A stretch of DNA of 64,000 nt, taken from contig NZ_SNXE01000002.1 of assembly GCF_004362405.1 (NCBI RefSeq), forward strand, positions 186,001 to 250,000, in the 5' to 3' direction. This DNA comes from Roseateles asaccharophilus (GTDB lineage Bacteria > Pseudomonadota > Gammaproteobacteria > Burkholderiales > Burkholderiaceae_C). The notes under the pieces were generated by a model. It was given only the letters and a program-made list of their open reading frames with translations, did not search any database and was not told the DNA's origin. Positions 29,691-38,571 of this stretch are shown here, piece after piece (within the stretch, counting starts at the first letter, position 1; every line of letters begins with the position of its first letter). The translations under genes and the position numbers were made by a program.

Positions 29691-30419
29691 ATGGACATTC
29701 GTAAACTGCAGCGCGCCATCGTCGATGGCCTGGAAGACGTGAAGGCCCAGAACATCCAGGTCTTCAACACCGAGCACCTCTCGCCGCTGTTCGAGCGCGT
29801 GATCATCGCCTCGGGCACCAGCAACCGTCAGACCAAGGCGCTGGCCTCCAGCGTGCGCGAGACGGTTAAGGGGCGCGGCATGCAGGTGATGCGCACCGAG
29901 GGCGAGGACAACGGCGAATGGATCATCGTGGACTGCGGCGCCGCCGTGGTGCATGTGATGCAGCCGGCCATCCGCGAGTACTACCACCTGGAAGAGATCT
30001 GGGGCGGCAAGCCCGTCAAGCTCAAGCTGGGTGACGGCGAGGTCAAGCTGGTCAAGGCCTCCGAGCCCATGGGCGATGAGCCCAAGGCCGCCAAGAAGGC
30101 CAAGGCCCCGGCGGCCAAGAAGGCGGCTGCACCCGCCAAGAAGGCCGCCGCCAAGAGCGCCGCCCCGGCCGCCAAGAAGGCGCCGGCCAAGAAGGGCACC
30201 GTGAGCAAGACCACGGGTGTGAAGAAGGCCGCTCCGGCCAAGACGGCCGCGCCGGTCAAGACTCTCAAGGTGGGCGCTGCCAAGCCGGCCGCCAAGAAGA
30301 CCGTAGCCAAGAAGGCGGCACCCGCGGCCAAGCCGGTGGCCCGCAAGAGCGTGGCGGCCAAGCCTACAGCCAAGCCGGCCGCCAAGAAGGCCGCGCCGGC
30401 CCGCGCCAAGAAGGCCTGA
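29691..30419 (+). CDS. rsfS: Ribosomal silencing factor RsfS with histone-H1-like tail
   Basis: 242 residues. Residues 1-128 are the RsfS domain ([49 protein letters not shown]), which binds ribosomal protein L14 and blocks subunit joining under starvation. Residues 131-242 are almost only Lys, Ala and Pro in KKAAPAAK-like units, resembling eukaryotic H1 tails and bacterial AlgP/HctA-type proteins. Typical RsfS has about 105-120 residues, so the tail doubles its length. The frame is continuous with no sign of fusion to a separate gene. Overlaps rlmH by one base (TGATG). Confidence 0.95.
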   Translation: MDIRKLQRAIVDGLEDVKAQNIQVFNTEHLSPLFERVIIASGTSNRQTKALASSVRETVKGRGMQVMRTEGEDNGEWIIVDCGAAVVHVMQPAIREYYHLEEIWGGKPVKLKLGDGEVKLVKASEPMGDEPKAAKKAKAPAAKKAAAPAKKAAAKSAAPAAKKAPAKKGTVSKTTGVKKAAPAKTAAPVKTLKVGAAKPAAKKTVAKKAAPAAKPVARKSVAAKPTAKPAAKKAAPARAKKA

Positions 30420-30889
30420 TGCGCCTGCTGCTGATCGCGGTCGGTCAGCGCATGCCTGGCTGGGCGGATACCGCTTACGAAGACTTTGCCAAGCGCTTTC
30501 CGCCCGAGCTGCGCCTGGAGCTCAAGGCCGTCAAGGCCGAGCCTCGCACCACCGGCAAGACCGTGGAGCAGATGATGGCGGCCGAGGCCCAGCGCCTGGA
30601 AGCCGCCTGCCCCAAGGGCGCGCGCCGCGTGATCCTGGACGAGCGCGGCGAACGTGTCACCACGGTTCAGCTGGCCAAGACCCTGACGCGCTGGAAGGAC
30701 GATGGTCGCGACGTGGCCATCTTCATCGGCGGCCCCGATGGCCTGGATCCCGCGCTCAAGGCCACGGCCGACGAGATGCTGCGCCTTTCCGATCTGACCC
30801 TGCCGCACGCCTTTGTGCGCGTGCTGCTGGCCGAAGGCCTCTACCGTGCCTGGTCGGTGCAGGCCGGCCATCCCTACCACCGGGAGTGA
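30419..30889 (+). CDS. rlmH: 23S rRNA (pseudouridine1915-N3)-methyltransferase RlmH
   Basis: 156 residues, the standard length. SPOUT methyltransferase with the knot region [44 protein letters not shown] (shown here only as landmarks GGPDG and [18 protein letters not shown]). It methylates helix 69 of 23S rRNA. Start and stop coupling to rsfS is tight, the normal order in betaproteobacteria. Confidence 0.96.
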   Translation: MRLLLIAVGQRMPGWADTAYEDFAKRFPPELRLELKAVKAEPRTTGKTVEQMMAAEAQRLEAACPKGARRVILDERGERVTTVQLAKTLTRWKDDGRDVAIFIGGPDGLDPALKATADEMLRLSDLTLPHAFVRVLLAEGLYRAWSVQAGHPYHRE

Positions 30890-30893
30890 CATC

Positions 30894-31670
30894 GTGAGAC
30901 ATCTCCTGGCGTGGTGTTCATGGGCAAGGACGGCCGGCATGCTGGTGCTGCTGTCCCTGTTCGGGCTGGCACATGCCCAAACCCGGCTCAGTGTCGCGGG
31001 CGACGTGGCTTTCCCACCCTATTCCTATCTGGTGGAGGGGCAGCCCGCCGGCATCGATGTGGACATCTTGTTGGAGCTCTCGCGGCGCACGGGCATCGAG
31101 TTCGATATCCAGCTGATGCCGTTCAAGCGCGTCATCGAGACCCTCCGCGATGGGCGTGTCGATGCCGCCATGGCCGTGCTGCGCAGCGCCGAGCGCGAGG
31201 GCTTCGCCATTTTCACGGGGGTTCTGCACAACAGCACTTATGCGCTGTTCGTGGCCCAGGGCAGCAGCCTGAGCTTCGAGGGGCTGGAGAGCCTGCGCGG
31301 GCGGCAGATCGGCAAGGTGCGGGGCTTTCTCATGGGGGAGGCCTTTGATGCCGAGGTGGCTGCGGGCCAGATCAAGCTCAGCGAGACAGCCACCGCGGAG
31401 CAGAGCCTTCGCATGCTGCTGGCGGGCCGGGTGGATGCGATCTCGGGACAGGTCGTGGTGACCCGCTACATCGCACGTGAGCTGGGGCTGGCCGATCGCA
31501 TCAGCGCCTTGCCCCGCCCCTTGCTGCCGGACCGCCCCAGCTTTCTGGTGCTGTCACGACAGGCGCCGGTGCCCGACAAGGAGGCGCTGGCGCAGCGCCT
31601 GAAGCAGGCTCTGGACGCCATGCACAAGGACGGATCGGTGCAGCGCATCGAAGCCCGCTACGCACGTTGA
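30894..31670 (+). CDS. Orphan periplasmic solute-binding protein, family 3 (SBP_bac_3)
   Basis: 258 residues from GTG at 30894, which has GGGAG 8 nt upstream. Signal peptide to about residue 29 (ends GLAHAQ), then a type 3 substrate-binding fold: VAGDVAFPPYSYLVEGQPAG, IDVDILLELSRRTGI, VDAAMAVLRSAERE. Such proteins bind amino acids or related small molecules, or act as sensors. No permease or ATPase gene is next to it. It interrupts the rlmH-maf-rng order that is otherwise conserved; a hairpin follows at 31683. Confidence 0.85.
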   Translation: MRHLLAWCSWARTAGMLVLLSLFGLAHAQTRLSVAGDVAFPPYSYLVEGQPAGIDVDILLELSRRTGIEFDIQLMPFKRVIETLRDGRVDAAMAVLRSAEREGFAIFTGVLHNSTYALFVAQGSSLSFEGLESLRGRQIGKVRGFLMGEAFDAEVAAGQIKLSETATAEQSLRMLLAGRVDAISGQVVVTRYIARELGLADRISALPRPLLPDRPSFLVLSRQAPVPDKEALAQRLKQALDAMHKDGSVQRIEARYAR

Positions 31671-31682
31671 GCCGCACGCGAT

Positions 31683-31700
31683 AGGGGCTTGCATGCCCCT
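31683..31700 (+). terminator. Hairpin between the solute-binding gene and maf
   Basis: AGGGGC-TTGCAT-GCCCCT, perfect 6-bp stem, without a U run. Possible weak terminator, consistent with maf having its own TAGCAT box at 31703-31708. Confidence 0.4.
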
Positions 31701-31714
31701 GTTAGCATGAAGAT

Positions 31715-32317
31715 ATGAGCTTGATTTACCTCGCCTCGCAGAGTCCCCGCCGTCGTCAGTTGCTGGATCAGCTCGGTGTGGCGCATGAGCTGCTGCTGCC
31801 CGGCGCGGATGAGGATGCCGAGGCCCTGGAGACGGTGCAGGCGGGCGAACTGCCCGATCCCTATGTGCGCCGCGCCACGCTCAACAAGCTGGCGGCGGCC
31901 GTGGCGCGACGCGCTGCGCGGGGCCTGGTGCCACGCCCCATACTCTGCTCCGACACCACGGTGGCCCTGGGGACTTCCATTCTGGGCAAGCCTGCCGACG
32001 CCGAGGAGGCCCTGCTCATGCTGCGACGTCTGTCGGGCCATACGCACCGGGTGCTCACGGCCGTAGCCCTGGCCTGGGGGGAAGGGCAGCAGGCACTGGC
32101 CCTGAGCGTGTCCCATGTGCGATTTGCCGCCATGCCTGAGGCCGCGCTGCGTCGCTATGTGGACAGCGGCGAGCCCATGGGCAAGGCCGGCGCTTATGCC
32201 ATCCAGAGCCAGATCGCGGGCTGGATCGAGCACATCGAAGGTTCGTATTCGGGCATCATGGGTCTGCCTCTTTTTGAGACGGCCGGCTTGCTGCGCCAGG
32301 CGGGTCTTGATCTCTGA
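31715..32317 (+). CDS. maf: Maf-type nucleotide pyrophosphatase
   Basis: 200 residues. [18 protein letters not shown] at the N-terminus and [13 protein letters not shown] near residue 150 place it in the YhdE branch (dTTP/UTP pyrophosphatase) rather than the YceF branch, by eye. It hydrolyses non-canonical or excess nucleotides to monophosphates. No Shine-Dalgarno; TAGCAT lies 6 nt before the ATG. Precedes rng by 109 bp. Confidence 0.9.
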   Translation: MSLIYLASQSPRRRQLLDQLGVAHELLLPGADEDAEALETVQAGELPDPYVRRATLNKLAAAVARRAARGLVPRPILCSDTTVALGTSILGKPADAEEALLMLRRLSGHTHRVLTAVALAWGEGQQALALSVSHVRFAAMPEAALRRYVDSGEPMGKAGAYAIQSQIAGWIEHIEGSYSGIMGLPLFETAGLLRQAGLDL

Positions 32318-32426
32318 AGCCCCGGGGCGCGAGCCCTCCCGCCAGGCCTGCGCCTGACGAGAGTGCTTGGTCGGTTGGGCCCAGGCTCCACCCGGAGCCG
32401 CCCGTACCGGCGAGGAGACACAAGCT

Positions 32427-33908
32427 ATGGAAGACATACTGATCAACTGGTCTCCGCAGGAGACCCGCGTGGCCGTGGTTGAGAACGGCGCGGTGCAGGA
32501 GCTGCACATCGAACGCACCCTGGAGCGCGGCCTGGTGGGCAATATCTACTCGGGCAAAGTGGCGCGGGTGCTGCCGGGCATGCAGTCGGCCTTCATCGAC
32601 ATCGGCCTGGAGCGCGCCGCCTTTCTGCATGTGGCGGATCTGCATGTGAATGGCGCCACCCCGCGTGCTCATCATGCCGAGAGTGGCACGCCCGTGCCCA
32701 TCGAACGCCTGGTCTTCGAGGGCCAGACCTTGACCGTGCAGGTGATCAAGGACCCCATCGGCAGCAAGGGCGCACGCCTGTCCACCCAGATCAGCATTGC
32801 CGGACGCATGCTGGTCTTCCTGCCTCAGGACGACCATATCGGTATCTCCCAGAAGATCGGCTCGCCCGAAACCCGCGAGCAGCTGCGCGCGCGCATGCAG
32901 GCCCTGGTGGGCAAGCCGGAAGAGGGCGGCGGGGGCGGGTTCATCCTGCGGACCAATGCCGAGGATGCCAGCGACGAGGAGCTCGGCAATGATGTCGCCT
33001 ATCTGCGCAAGACCTGGGGCCAGATTCGGGAACGCGCGCACCGTTCGCCCCCCGGCACGCTGCTGCATCAGGATCTGAGTCTGGTGGAGCGCGTGCTGCG
33101 CGATCTGACCACCGAGCGCACCGGATCCATTCGCATCGATTCACGCATGCAGTACGAGGTGCTGCATGCCTTTGGCGAGATGTACATGCCCGCGGCCACG
33201 GCCAAGCTGGAGCACTACCGGGGTGAGCGCCCCATCTTCGATCTGAACAATATCGATGCCGAGCTTGATCGTGCCCTGGCGCGCCGCGTCGAGCTCAAGT
33301 CCGGCGGCTACCTGATCGTGGACCAGACCGAGGCCATGACGACCATCGATGTGAACACCGGTGGCTTTGTGGGTGCGCGCAATTTCGACGACACCATCTT
33401 CAAGACCAATCTGGAGGCCGCGGGCGCCATCGCGCGGCAGCTGCGCCTGCGCAATCTGGGCGGCATCATCATCGTCGACTTCATCGATATGACGCGCGAG
33501 GAGCACCGCAGCGCCGTGCTCAGCGAGTTCCGCAAGCAGCTCAGCAAGGACCGCACCAAGGTCACGGTGGGCGGCTTCACCCAGCTGGGCCTGGTGGAGA
33601 TGACGCGCAAGCGCACCCGGGAGTCCCTGGCGCGCATGCTCTGCGAGCCCTGCCCGACCTGCGATGGCCGCGGCCAGATCAAGACCGCACGCACCGTCTG
33701 CTACGACATCATGCGCGAGATCTTGCGAGAGGCGCGACAGTTCTCGCCCAAGGAGTTCCGCGTGGTGGCGGCCGCCAATGTGGTGGAGATGCTGCTGGAC
33801 GAGGAAAGCCAACATCTGGCGGGCTTGTCGGACTTCATTGGCAAGCCCATTTCCTTGACCGCCGAGCCGACCAACCAGACCGAGCACTACGACATCGTGC
33901 TCATGTAG
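32427..33908 (+). CDS. rng: Ribonuclease G
   Basis: 493 residues, matching E. coli RNase G (489). S1 RNA-binding domain (about 38-125; GLVGNIYSGKVARVLPGMQS), catalytic aspartates in TTIDVNTGGFVG and IIIVDFIDM, and the zinc-link CEPCPTCDGRG that joins dimers. It processes 16S rRNA 5' ends and degrades mRNA. No long C-terminal scaffold as in RNase E. GAGGAG precedes the ATG at 32427. Its 3' end overlaps the convergent gene by 8 bp. Confidence 0.96.
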   Translation: MEDILINWSPQETRVAVVENGAVQELHIERTLERGLVGNIYSGKVARVLPGMQSAFIDIGLERAAFLHVADLHVNGATPRAHHAESGTPVPIERLVFEGQTLTVQVIKDPIGSKGARLSTQISIAGRMLVFLPQDDHIGISQKIGSPETREQLRARMQALVGKPEEGGGGGFILRTNAEDASDEELGNDVAYLRKTWGQIRERAHRSPPGTLLHQDLSLVERVLRDLTTERTGSIRIDSRMQYEVLHAFGEMYMPAATAKLEHYRGERPIFDLNNIDAELDRALARRVELKSGGYLIVDQTEAMTTIDVNTGGFVGARNFDDTIFKTNLEAAGAIARQLRLRNLGGIIIVDFIDMTREEHRSAVLSEFRKQLSKDRTKVTVGGFTQLGLVEMTRKRTRESLARMLCEPCPTCDGRGQIKTARTVCYDIMREILREARQFSPKEFRVVAAANVVEMLLDEESQHLAGLSDFIGKPISLTAEPTNQTEHYDIVLM

Positions 33909-34521
33909 TCGGCTTCGGTGCGCGAGCCTGGCGACCCATCAGATAGAACTCGGGATTGGGCCGCAGCGAAATGGCGTTGGCCAGGCGGTTGGACAGGCCG
34001 AAGAGGGCGGTGATGGAGGCGATGTCCCACGCGGCCTCCGCGTCGAAGCCGTGCGCGGCGAGGGTCGCGTAGTCAGCCTCGTCCACCTCGTCGGCGCGCA
34101 GGCAGACCTTGAGCGCGAAGTCCAGCATGGCCTTCTGGCGCGGCGTGATATCGGCCTTGCGATGGTTCACCGCGATCTGGTCGGCCAGCAGGGGCGCTTT
34201 CTCGTAGACCCGCAGGATGGCGCCGTGCGCCACCACGCAGTAGAGGCAACGATTGACCCCGCTGGTGGCCACGATGATCATTTCCTTCTCGCCCTTGCTC
34301 AGGCCCTGCGGCCCGCCATCGCGCAGCAGCAGGGCGTCGTGATAGGCCAGGAAGGCGCGGAACTCGGCCGGGCGGCGCGCCAGGGCCAGGAAGACATTGG
34401 GCACGAAGCCGGCCTTGTCCTGCACGTCCAAGATGCGTTGGCGCACATCCTCGGGCAGGTCCTCCAGCTTGTGCGGCGTCGGGTAGCGGCACAGCGCGTT
34501 GCTGTCGAGGTTCTCGCTCAT
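33901..34521 (-). CDS. AhpD-like carboxymuconolactone decarboxylase family / peroxidase-related enzyme
   Basis: 206 residues. The AhpD-type redox motif CLYCVVAHGAILR (CxxC followed by His) sits mid-protein in the all-helical CMD fold; DVQDKAGFVPNVFLALARRP and GFDAEAAWDIASITALFGLSNRLAN fit the uncharacterised peroxidase-related subfamily. It may reduce peroxides with an unknown thiol partner. GGAGGG is 5 nt before the ATG at 34521, so the longer frame to 34635 is rejected. Confidence 0.88.
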   Translation of the reverse strand: MSENLDSNALCRYPTPHKLEDLPEDVRQRILDVQDKAGFVPNVFLALARRPAEFRAFLAYHDALLLRDGGPQGLSKGEKEMIIVATSGVNRCLYCVVAHGAILRVYEKAPLLADQIAVNHRKADITPRQKAMLDFALKVCLRADEVDEADYATLAAHGFDAEAAWDIASITALFGLSNRLANAISLRPNPEFYLMGRQARAPKPTT

Positions 34522-34703
34522 GGTCCCTCCTGTGACGGTTTGCGGCCATGATAGGGGGGTCGGAACTAGGGGCTCTTGGCCGCTCAGGCAAAATACGGCC
34601 CCACGCAATGTCCGTGGGGGCATTGACGCAAGCAATGCCCATGTTTAGCGAGCGCATGACCGATCACAAGACTTTCCCTGCCGCCGCGCAAGCCCTTCCC
34701 TCG

Positions 34704-35966
34704 ATGAATCGGCGTCACCTGATGGGCGCTGCAGCCGCCCTGTGCACCGCACCGGCGCTGGCGCAATTCCGTGTTGAGATTTCGGGCGTGGGGGGCACCC
34801 AGCTGCCCATCGCCATCGGCGAGTTCCGCAGCGAGGCCAGCGCTGGCCAGCCCGTGGCCGCCATCATCCGTGCCGACCTGGAGCGTAGCGGCCAGTTTCG
34901 CGTGATCGATGCCGCCGCCGGCCTGAATGAGACGAGTCAGCCCGTCTGGACCGATTGGCGCGCTCGCCAGGCCGATGCGTTGGCGGCCGGCTCGGCGACC
35001 CGCCTGGCCGACGGTCGCGTGGATCTGCGCTACAAGCTCTGGGACGTGGTCAAGGGCCAGGACCTGGGCGGCGAGGCCCATGCCGTGGCGCCCGATGATG
35101 TGCGTCTGGCCGCGCACCGCATTGCCGACACCATCTACCAGAAGCTCACCGGCGAGCGCGGCGTCTTTGCCACCCGCATGGCTTATGTGACCAAGGCGGG
35201 CGGGCGCTACAGCCTGCGCGTCACCGATGCCGATGGCGAGGGTGGCCAGATCGCCTTGGGCAGCCCCGATCCCATCATCTCGCCGGCTTGGTCGCCCGAT
35301 GGCAAGGAGCTGGCCTATGTGTCCTTCGAGACGCGCAAGGCCGTGGTCTGGCTGCAGAGCCTCGCGACCGGACAGCGGCGTGCGCTGGCCGACTTCCGCG
35401 GCAGCAACAGCGCCCCGTCCTTCTCTCCCGACGGGCAGAGCCTGGTCATGACGCTGTCACGCGAGGGGGGCTCGCAGCTCTTCCTGATCCGCCGCGACGG
35501 CTCTGGCCTGCGTCGATTGACCCAGAGCTCGGCCATTGATACCGAGGCCGTGTTCTCGCCCGACGGGCAGCAGATTTTCTTCGTCAGCGATCGCGGCGGC
35601 GGTCCGCAGGTCTATCGCATGCCGGCCGCCGGCGGCGCGGCCGAGCGCGTGTCCTTCAGCGGCAGCTACAACATCAGCCCGGCGATCAGCCCGGACGGCA
35701 AGACCCTGGCCTTCGTGACCCGCCAGGGCGGCGCGTTCAAGGTCTGCGTGCAGGATCTGGGCAGTGGCGCGGTACAGCAGATCAGCGACACCAGCGAGGA
35801 CGAGAGCCCCAGCTTTGCACCCAATGGCCGCCTGCTGGTCTATGCCACCCGCGTGGGCGGCCGCGATGTGTTGATGACCAGCACCCTGGATGGCCGGATC
35901 AAGGCCAAGCTGGTGTCCACCACGGCCGATGTGCGTGAGCCCACCTGGGGACCTTTCGGTCGCTGA
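34704..35966 (+). CDS. tolB: Tol-Pal system beta-propeller protein TolB
   Basis: 420 residues from the ATG at 34704; ATGs at 34656 and 34641 in frame would lengthen the n-region, and none has a good ribosome site. Signal peptide MNRRHLMGAAAALCTAPALAQ carries two arginines, so twin-arginine export cannot be excluded. An N-terminal alpha/beta domain is followed by a six-bladed propeller with repeated SPAWSPDGKELAYVS, APSFSPDGQSLVMT and AVFSPDGQQIFFVS units. It is periplasmic and binds Pal. tolQRA are not upstream. Confidence 0.93.
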   Translation: MNRRHLMGAAAALCTAPALAQFRVEISGVGGTQLPIAIGEFRSEASAGQPVAAIIRADLERSGQFRVIDAAAGLNETSQPVWTDWRARQADALAAGSATRLADGRVDLRYKLWDVVKGQDLGGEAHAVAPDDVRLAAHRIADTIYQKLTGERGVFATRMAYVTKAGGRYSLRVTDADGEGGQIALGSPDPIISPAWSPDGKELAYVSFETRKAVVWLQSLATGQRRALADFRGSNSAPSFSPDGQSLVMTLSREGGSQLFLIRRDGSGLRRLTQSSAIDTEAVFSPDGQQIFFVSDRGGGPQVYRMPAAGGAAERVSFSGSYNISPAISPDGKTLAFVTRQGGAFKVCVQDLGSGAVQQISDTSEDESPSFAPNGRLLVYATRVGGRDVLMTSTLDGRIKAKLVSTTADVREPTWGPFGR

Positions 35967-36000
35967 GCGCTCGCCCCCCGTTTCAAGTCTGTTTCGTGTC

Positions 36001-36018
36001 GCCCCGCACTTTCGGGGC
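36001..36018 (+). promoter_or_regulatory. Hairpin in the tolB-pal spacer
   Basis: GCCCCG-CACTTT-CGGGGC directly before the pal ribosome site. It could be a partial terminator or a processing/stability element that sets Pal abundance above TolB. Confidence 0.45.
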
Positions 36019-36039
36019 ATTTCCTGAGGAGTGATTGAG

Positions 36040-36570
36040 ATGAAGATGCACAAGCTGGCGCTTTCCGTCCTGGCCGCTGCCGCCCTGGTGGGTTGCAGCT
36101 CCACCAAGCTGGACGAGCCGGCACCGGTCGAGACCCGTCCGACTGCCCCTGCAAGCAACGCCAATGCCGGCAGCGGCGCACCCGTGGCCGAGTCGCGTGT
36201 CCAGACGGTGGATCTGGCAGCCCAGGCCGCCCAGGCCGTGTCCGACAAGCGCGTCGTGTACTTCGACTTCGACAGCTATGTGGTCAAGTCCGACTTCCAG
36301 AACGTGATCGATGCACATGCCAAGCGCATGAGCGTGGACAACAAGGTCGCCCTGCGCCTGGAAGGCCACACCGACGAGCGCGGTGGCAGCGAGTACAACC
36401 TGGCCCTGGGCCAGAAGCGTGCCGAGGCCGTGGCCAAGTCCCTGAGCCTGCTGGGTGTGCCCGCCGCGCGCGTGGAGCCGGTGAGCTTCGGCAAGGAGCG
36501 TCCGGCTGCGCAAGGCAGCGACGAGGCCGCCTGGGCCAAGAACCGTCGCGTCGAGCTGAAGGACAAGTGA
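36040..36570 (+). CDS. pal: Peptidoglycan-associated lipoprotein Pal
   Basis: 176 residues. Lipoprotein signal MKMHKLALSVLAAAALVGC with lipid Cys19, a Pro/Ala/Asn linker, then an OmpA-like domain binding meso-DAP (YFDFDSYVVKSDFQ, EGHTDERGGSEYNLALGQKRA). AGGAG is 8 nt before the ATG at 36040, which I prefer to the GTG at 36031. It anchors the outer membrane to peptidoglycan and works with TolB and CpoB on both sides. Confidence 0.95.
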   Translation: MKMHKLALSVLAAAALVGCSSTKLDEPAPVETRPTAPASNANAGSGAPVAESRVQTVDLAAQAAQAVSDKRVVYFDFDSYVVKSDFQNVIDAHAKRMSVDNKVALRLEGHTDERGGSEYNLALGQKRAEAVAKSLSLLGVPAARVEPVSFGKERPAAQGSDEAAWAKNRRVELKDK

Positions 36571-36571
36571 G

Positions 36572-37345
36572 ATGAGCATGGGCTTGAGATCCGCTCTGAG
36601 CAGCCTGGTGCTTTTGGGGGCGACCCTGTCCAGCCAGCCGGCTCAGGCATTGTTCTCGGATGACGAGGCACGCAAGGCCATCCTGGACTTGCGCGCGCGC
36701 CAGACGCAAAGCGAGGAGGCGCGCCGCAAGGAGCTGGAGCAGTTGCAGGAGCAGCTGACTCCGCTGCGCCGCAGCGTGCTGGATCTCAACGCCCAGATCG
36801 AGGCGCTGCGCGGTGAGGTGGCGCGTCTGCGCGGCCAGAACGAGCAGTTGGCGCGTGATCTCTCCGAGACCCAGCGCCGTCAGGCTGACCAGTCTCAGGC
36901 GCTGGAAACACGCCTGCGTCCGCTGGAACCACAGAAGGTGGTGGTGGACGGCCGCGAGTTCCACGCCGCTCCAGAGGAGAAGGCGCAGTACGACGCGGCC
37001 ATGGCCGCCGTGCGGCGCGGCGAGTTCTCCGAGGCTGCCACGGCACTCACAGCCTTCCAGAAGCGCTACCCGACCAGCGGCTATGCCGACTCGGTGCGCT
37101 TCTGGCTGGGCAACGCCCTGTATGGCAAGCGCGACTACAAGGATGCGATCGCCACCTTCAAGGCCTTTGTGTCTGGCAACCCCGCGCATCCGCGCGCGGC
37201 CGAGGCCCTGCTGGCCCAGGCCAATTGCCAGATCGAGCTCAAGGAAGTGAAGGGCGCCCGCCGCACCCTGGAAGACCTGATCAAGGCCTATCCGGGCACC
37301 GAGGCGGCTCAGGCCGCCAAGGAACGGCTGAGCACGCTGCGCTGA
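36572..37345 (+). CDS. cpoB: Cell division coordinator CpoB (YbgF)
   Basis: 257 residues: signal peptide (cleavage near SSQPAQA), coiled coil from about 40 to 115 (ARRKELEQLQEQLTPL, EALRGEVARLRGQNEQLA), and C-terminal TPR repeats (YDAAMAAVRRGEFSEAATAL, SVRFWLGNALYGKRDYKDAI). It trimerises and coordinates Tol with PBP1B/LpoB during constriction. One base separates the pal stop from the ATG. A strong terminator ends the unit. Confidence 0.93.
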   Translation: MSMGLRSALSSLVLLGATLSSQPAQALFSDDEARKAILDLRARQTQSEEARRKELEQLQEQLTPLRRSVLDLNAQIEALRGEVARLRGQNEQLARDLSETQRRQADQSQALETRLRPLEPQKVVVDGREFHAAPEEKAQYDAAMAAVRRGEFSEAATALTAFQKRYPTSGYADSVRFWLGNALYGKRDYKDAIATFKAFVSGNPAHPRAAEALLAQANCQIELKEVKGARRTLEDLIKAYPGTEAAQAAKERLSTLR

Positions 37346-37368
37346 GTTCCCAGTCTCAAAAGATCCAG

Positions 37369-37404
37369 GCCCCGGTGCCGCGTTCGCGCGGCCCGGGGCT
37401 TTTT
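37369..37404 (+). terminator. Intrinsic terminator after cpoB
   Basis: GCCCCGG/CCGGGGC plus an inner GCCGCG/CGCGGC with a UUCG loop and one bulged T, followed by TTTTT (37400-37404). Strong rho-independent terminator ending tolB-pal-cpoB. Confidence 0.92.
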
Positions 37405-37452
37405 GCTGCACGCGCGCTGGGCCGCGGGGGGGGCCGCCTAGAATCCTGCCCC

Positions 37453-38571
37453 ATGCAAGAGATCGATATCAACAGCCTGACCCAGCAGGTGCTGTGGTCC
37501 GGCTTCGCCCTGGCCTTTGTCTTTGGAGCCCTGGCCCAGCGCACGCATTTCTGCACCATGGGTGCGATTGCCGACATCGTGAACATGGGTGACTGGGCAC
37601 GCATGCGCATGTGGGTGCTGGCCATTGCCGTCGCCATCCTGGGCTTCAACACCATGGTCTATCTGGGCTGGGTGGAGGCGGGCAAAAGCATCTATGCCGC
37701 GCCGCGCCTGCTGTGGCTGTCCTATATCGTGGGCGGTCTGATGTTCGGCTTCGGCATGGTGCTGGCCTCGGGCTGTGGCAACAAGACCCTGGTGCGCATC
37801 GGTGCGGGCAATCTCAAGTCCCTGGTGGTTTTTGTGGTGATGGGCGTGGCCGCCTTCGCCACCCTGCGCGGCATCACGGCCGTGGCCCGGGTCAACACGG
37901 TGGATACCGTGGCCCTCGCGCTGCCAAGCGGCCAGGATCTGCCCTCCCTGCTGGCCGGGGCCCTGGGCCAGAGCCCGCGTCAGGCGGCCTTGGTGCTGGG
38001 CCTGCTGCTGGGCGGTGCTTTGCTGGCCTGGGTGCTGGCGCGAGCCGAGGGCCGCCGCGGCGAGGTGCTGGTCGGCGGCCTGGGCAGCGGCCTGGTGATC
38101 GTGGGCATCTGGTGGGTGTCGGGTGTGCTGGGCCATGTGGCCGAGCATCCCGAGACCCTGGAAGAAACCTTTCTGGGTGGCAGCGCGCCGCAGCGCATGG
38201 AGGCCCTGAGCTTTGTGGCCCCCTTTGCCGGCACCCTGGACTGGCTGATGTTCTTCAGCGACAAGAGCAAGGTGCTGACCCTGGGCGTGGTGGCAGTGCT
38301 GGGGGTGATCGCGGGCTCGGCCGTCTGTGCCCTGGCCACGCGCAGCTTCCGCTGGGAGGCCTTCCGCGGCGTGGAAGACACGGCCAACCATCTGGTGGGC
38401 GCGGTGCTGATGGGCGTGGGCGGCGTGGTGGCCATGGGCTGCACCGTGGGCCAGGGCCTCTCGGGCGTATCCACCCTGAGCCTGGGCAGTTTCATCGCTC
38501 TGGCCGCCATCGTGGCCGGCGCGGTGCTGGCCCTGCGCTACCAAGTGTGGCGCCTGGAGCGCATGGTCTGA
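37453..38571 (+). CDS. YeeE/YedE family transporter (sulfur-compound transport)
   Basis: 372 residues, about nine to ten membrane segments. Two family signatures contain a conserved Cys: GMVLASGCGNKTLVRIGAGNLKSL (split here as GMVLASGCGNKT and IGAGNLKSL) and GGVVAMGCTVGQGLSG. YeeE proteins move thiosulfate or related sulfur species across the inner membrane. No TusA/YeeD partner is adjacent. TAGAAT lies 8 nt before the ATG and no Shine-Dalgarno is seen. Its stop overlaps the tcdA start (TGATG). Confidence 0.88.
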   Translation: MQEIDINSLTQQVLWSGFALAFVFGALAQRTHFCTMGAIADIVNMGDWARMRMWVLAIAVAILGFNTMVYLGWVEAGKSIYAAPRLLWLSYIVGGLMFGFGMVLASGCGNKTLVRIGAGNLKSLVVFVVMGVAAFATLRGITAVARVNTVDTVALALPSGQDLPSLLAGALGQSPRQAALVLGLLLGGALLAWVLARAEGRRGEVLVGGLGSGLVIVGIWWVSGVLGHVAEHPETLEETFLGGSAPQRMEALSFVAPFAGTLDWLMFFSDKSKVLTLGVVAVLGVIAGSAVCALATRSFRWEAFRGVEDTANHLVGAVLMGVGGVVAMGCTVGQGLSGVSTLSLGSFIALAAIVAGAVLALRYQVWRLERMV

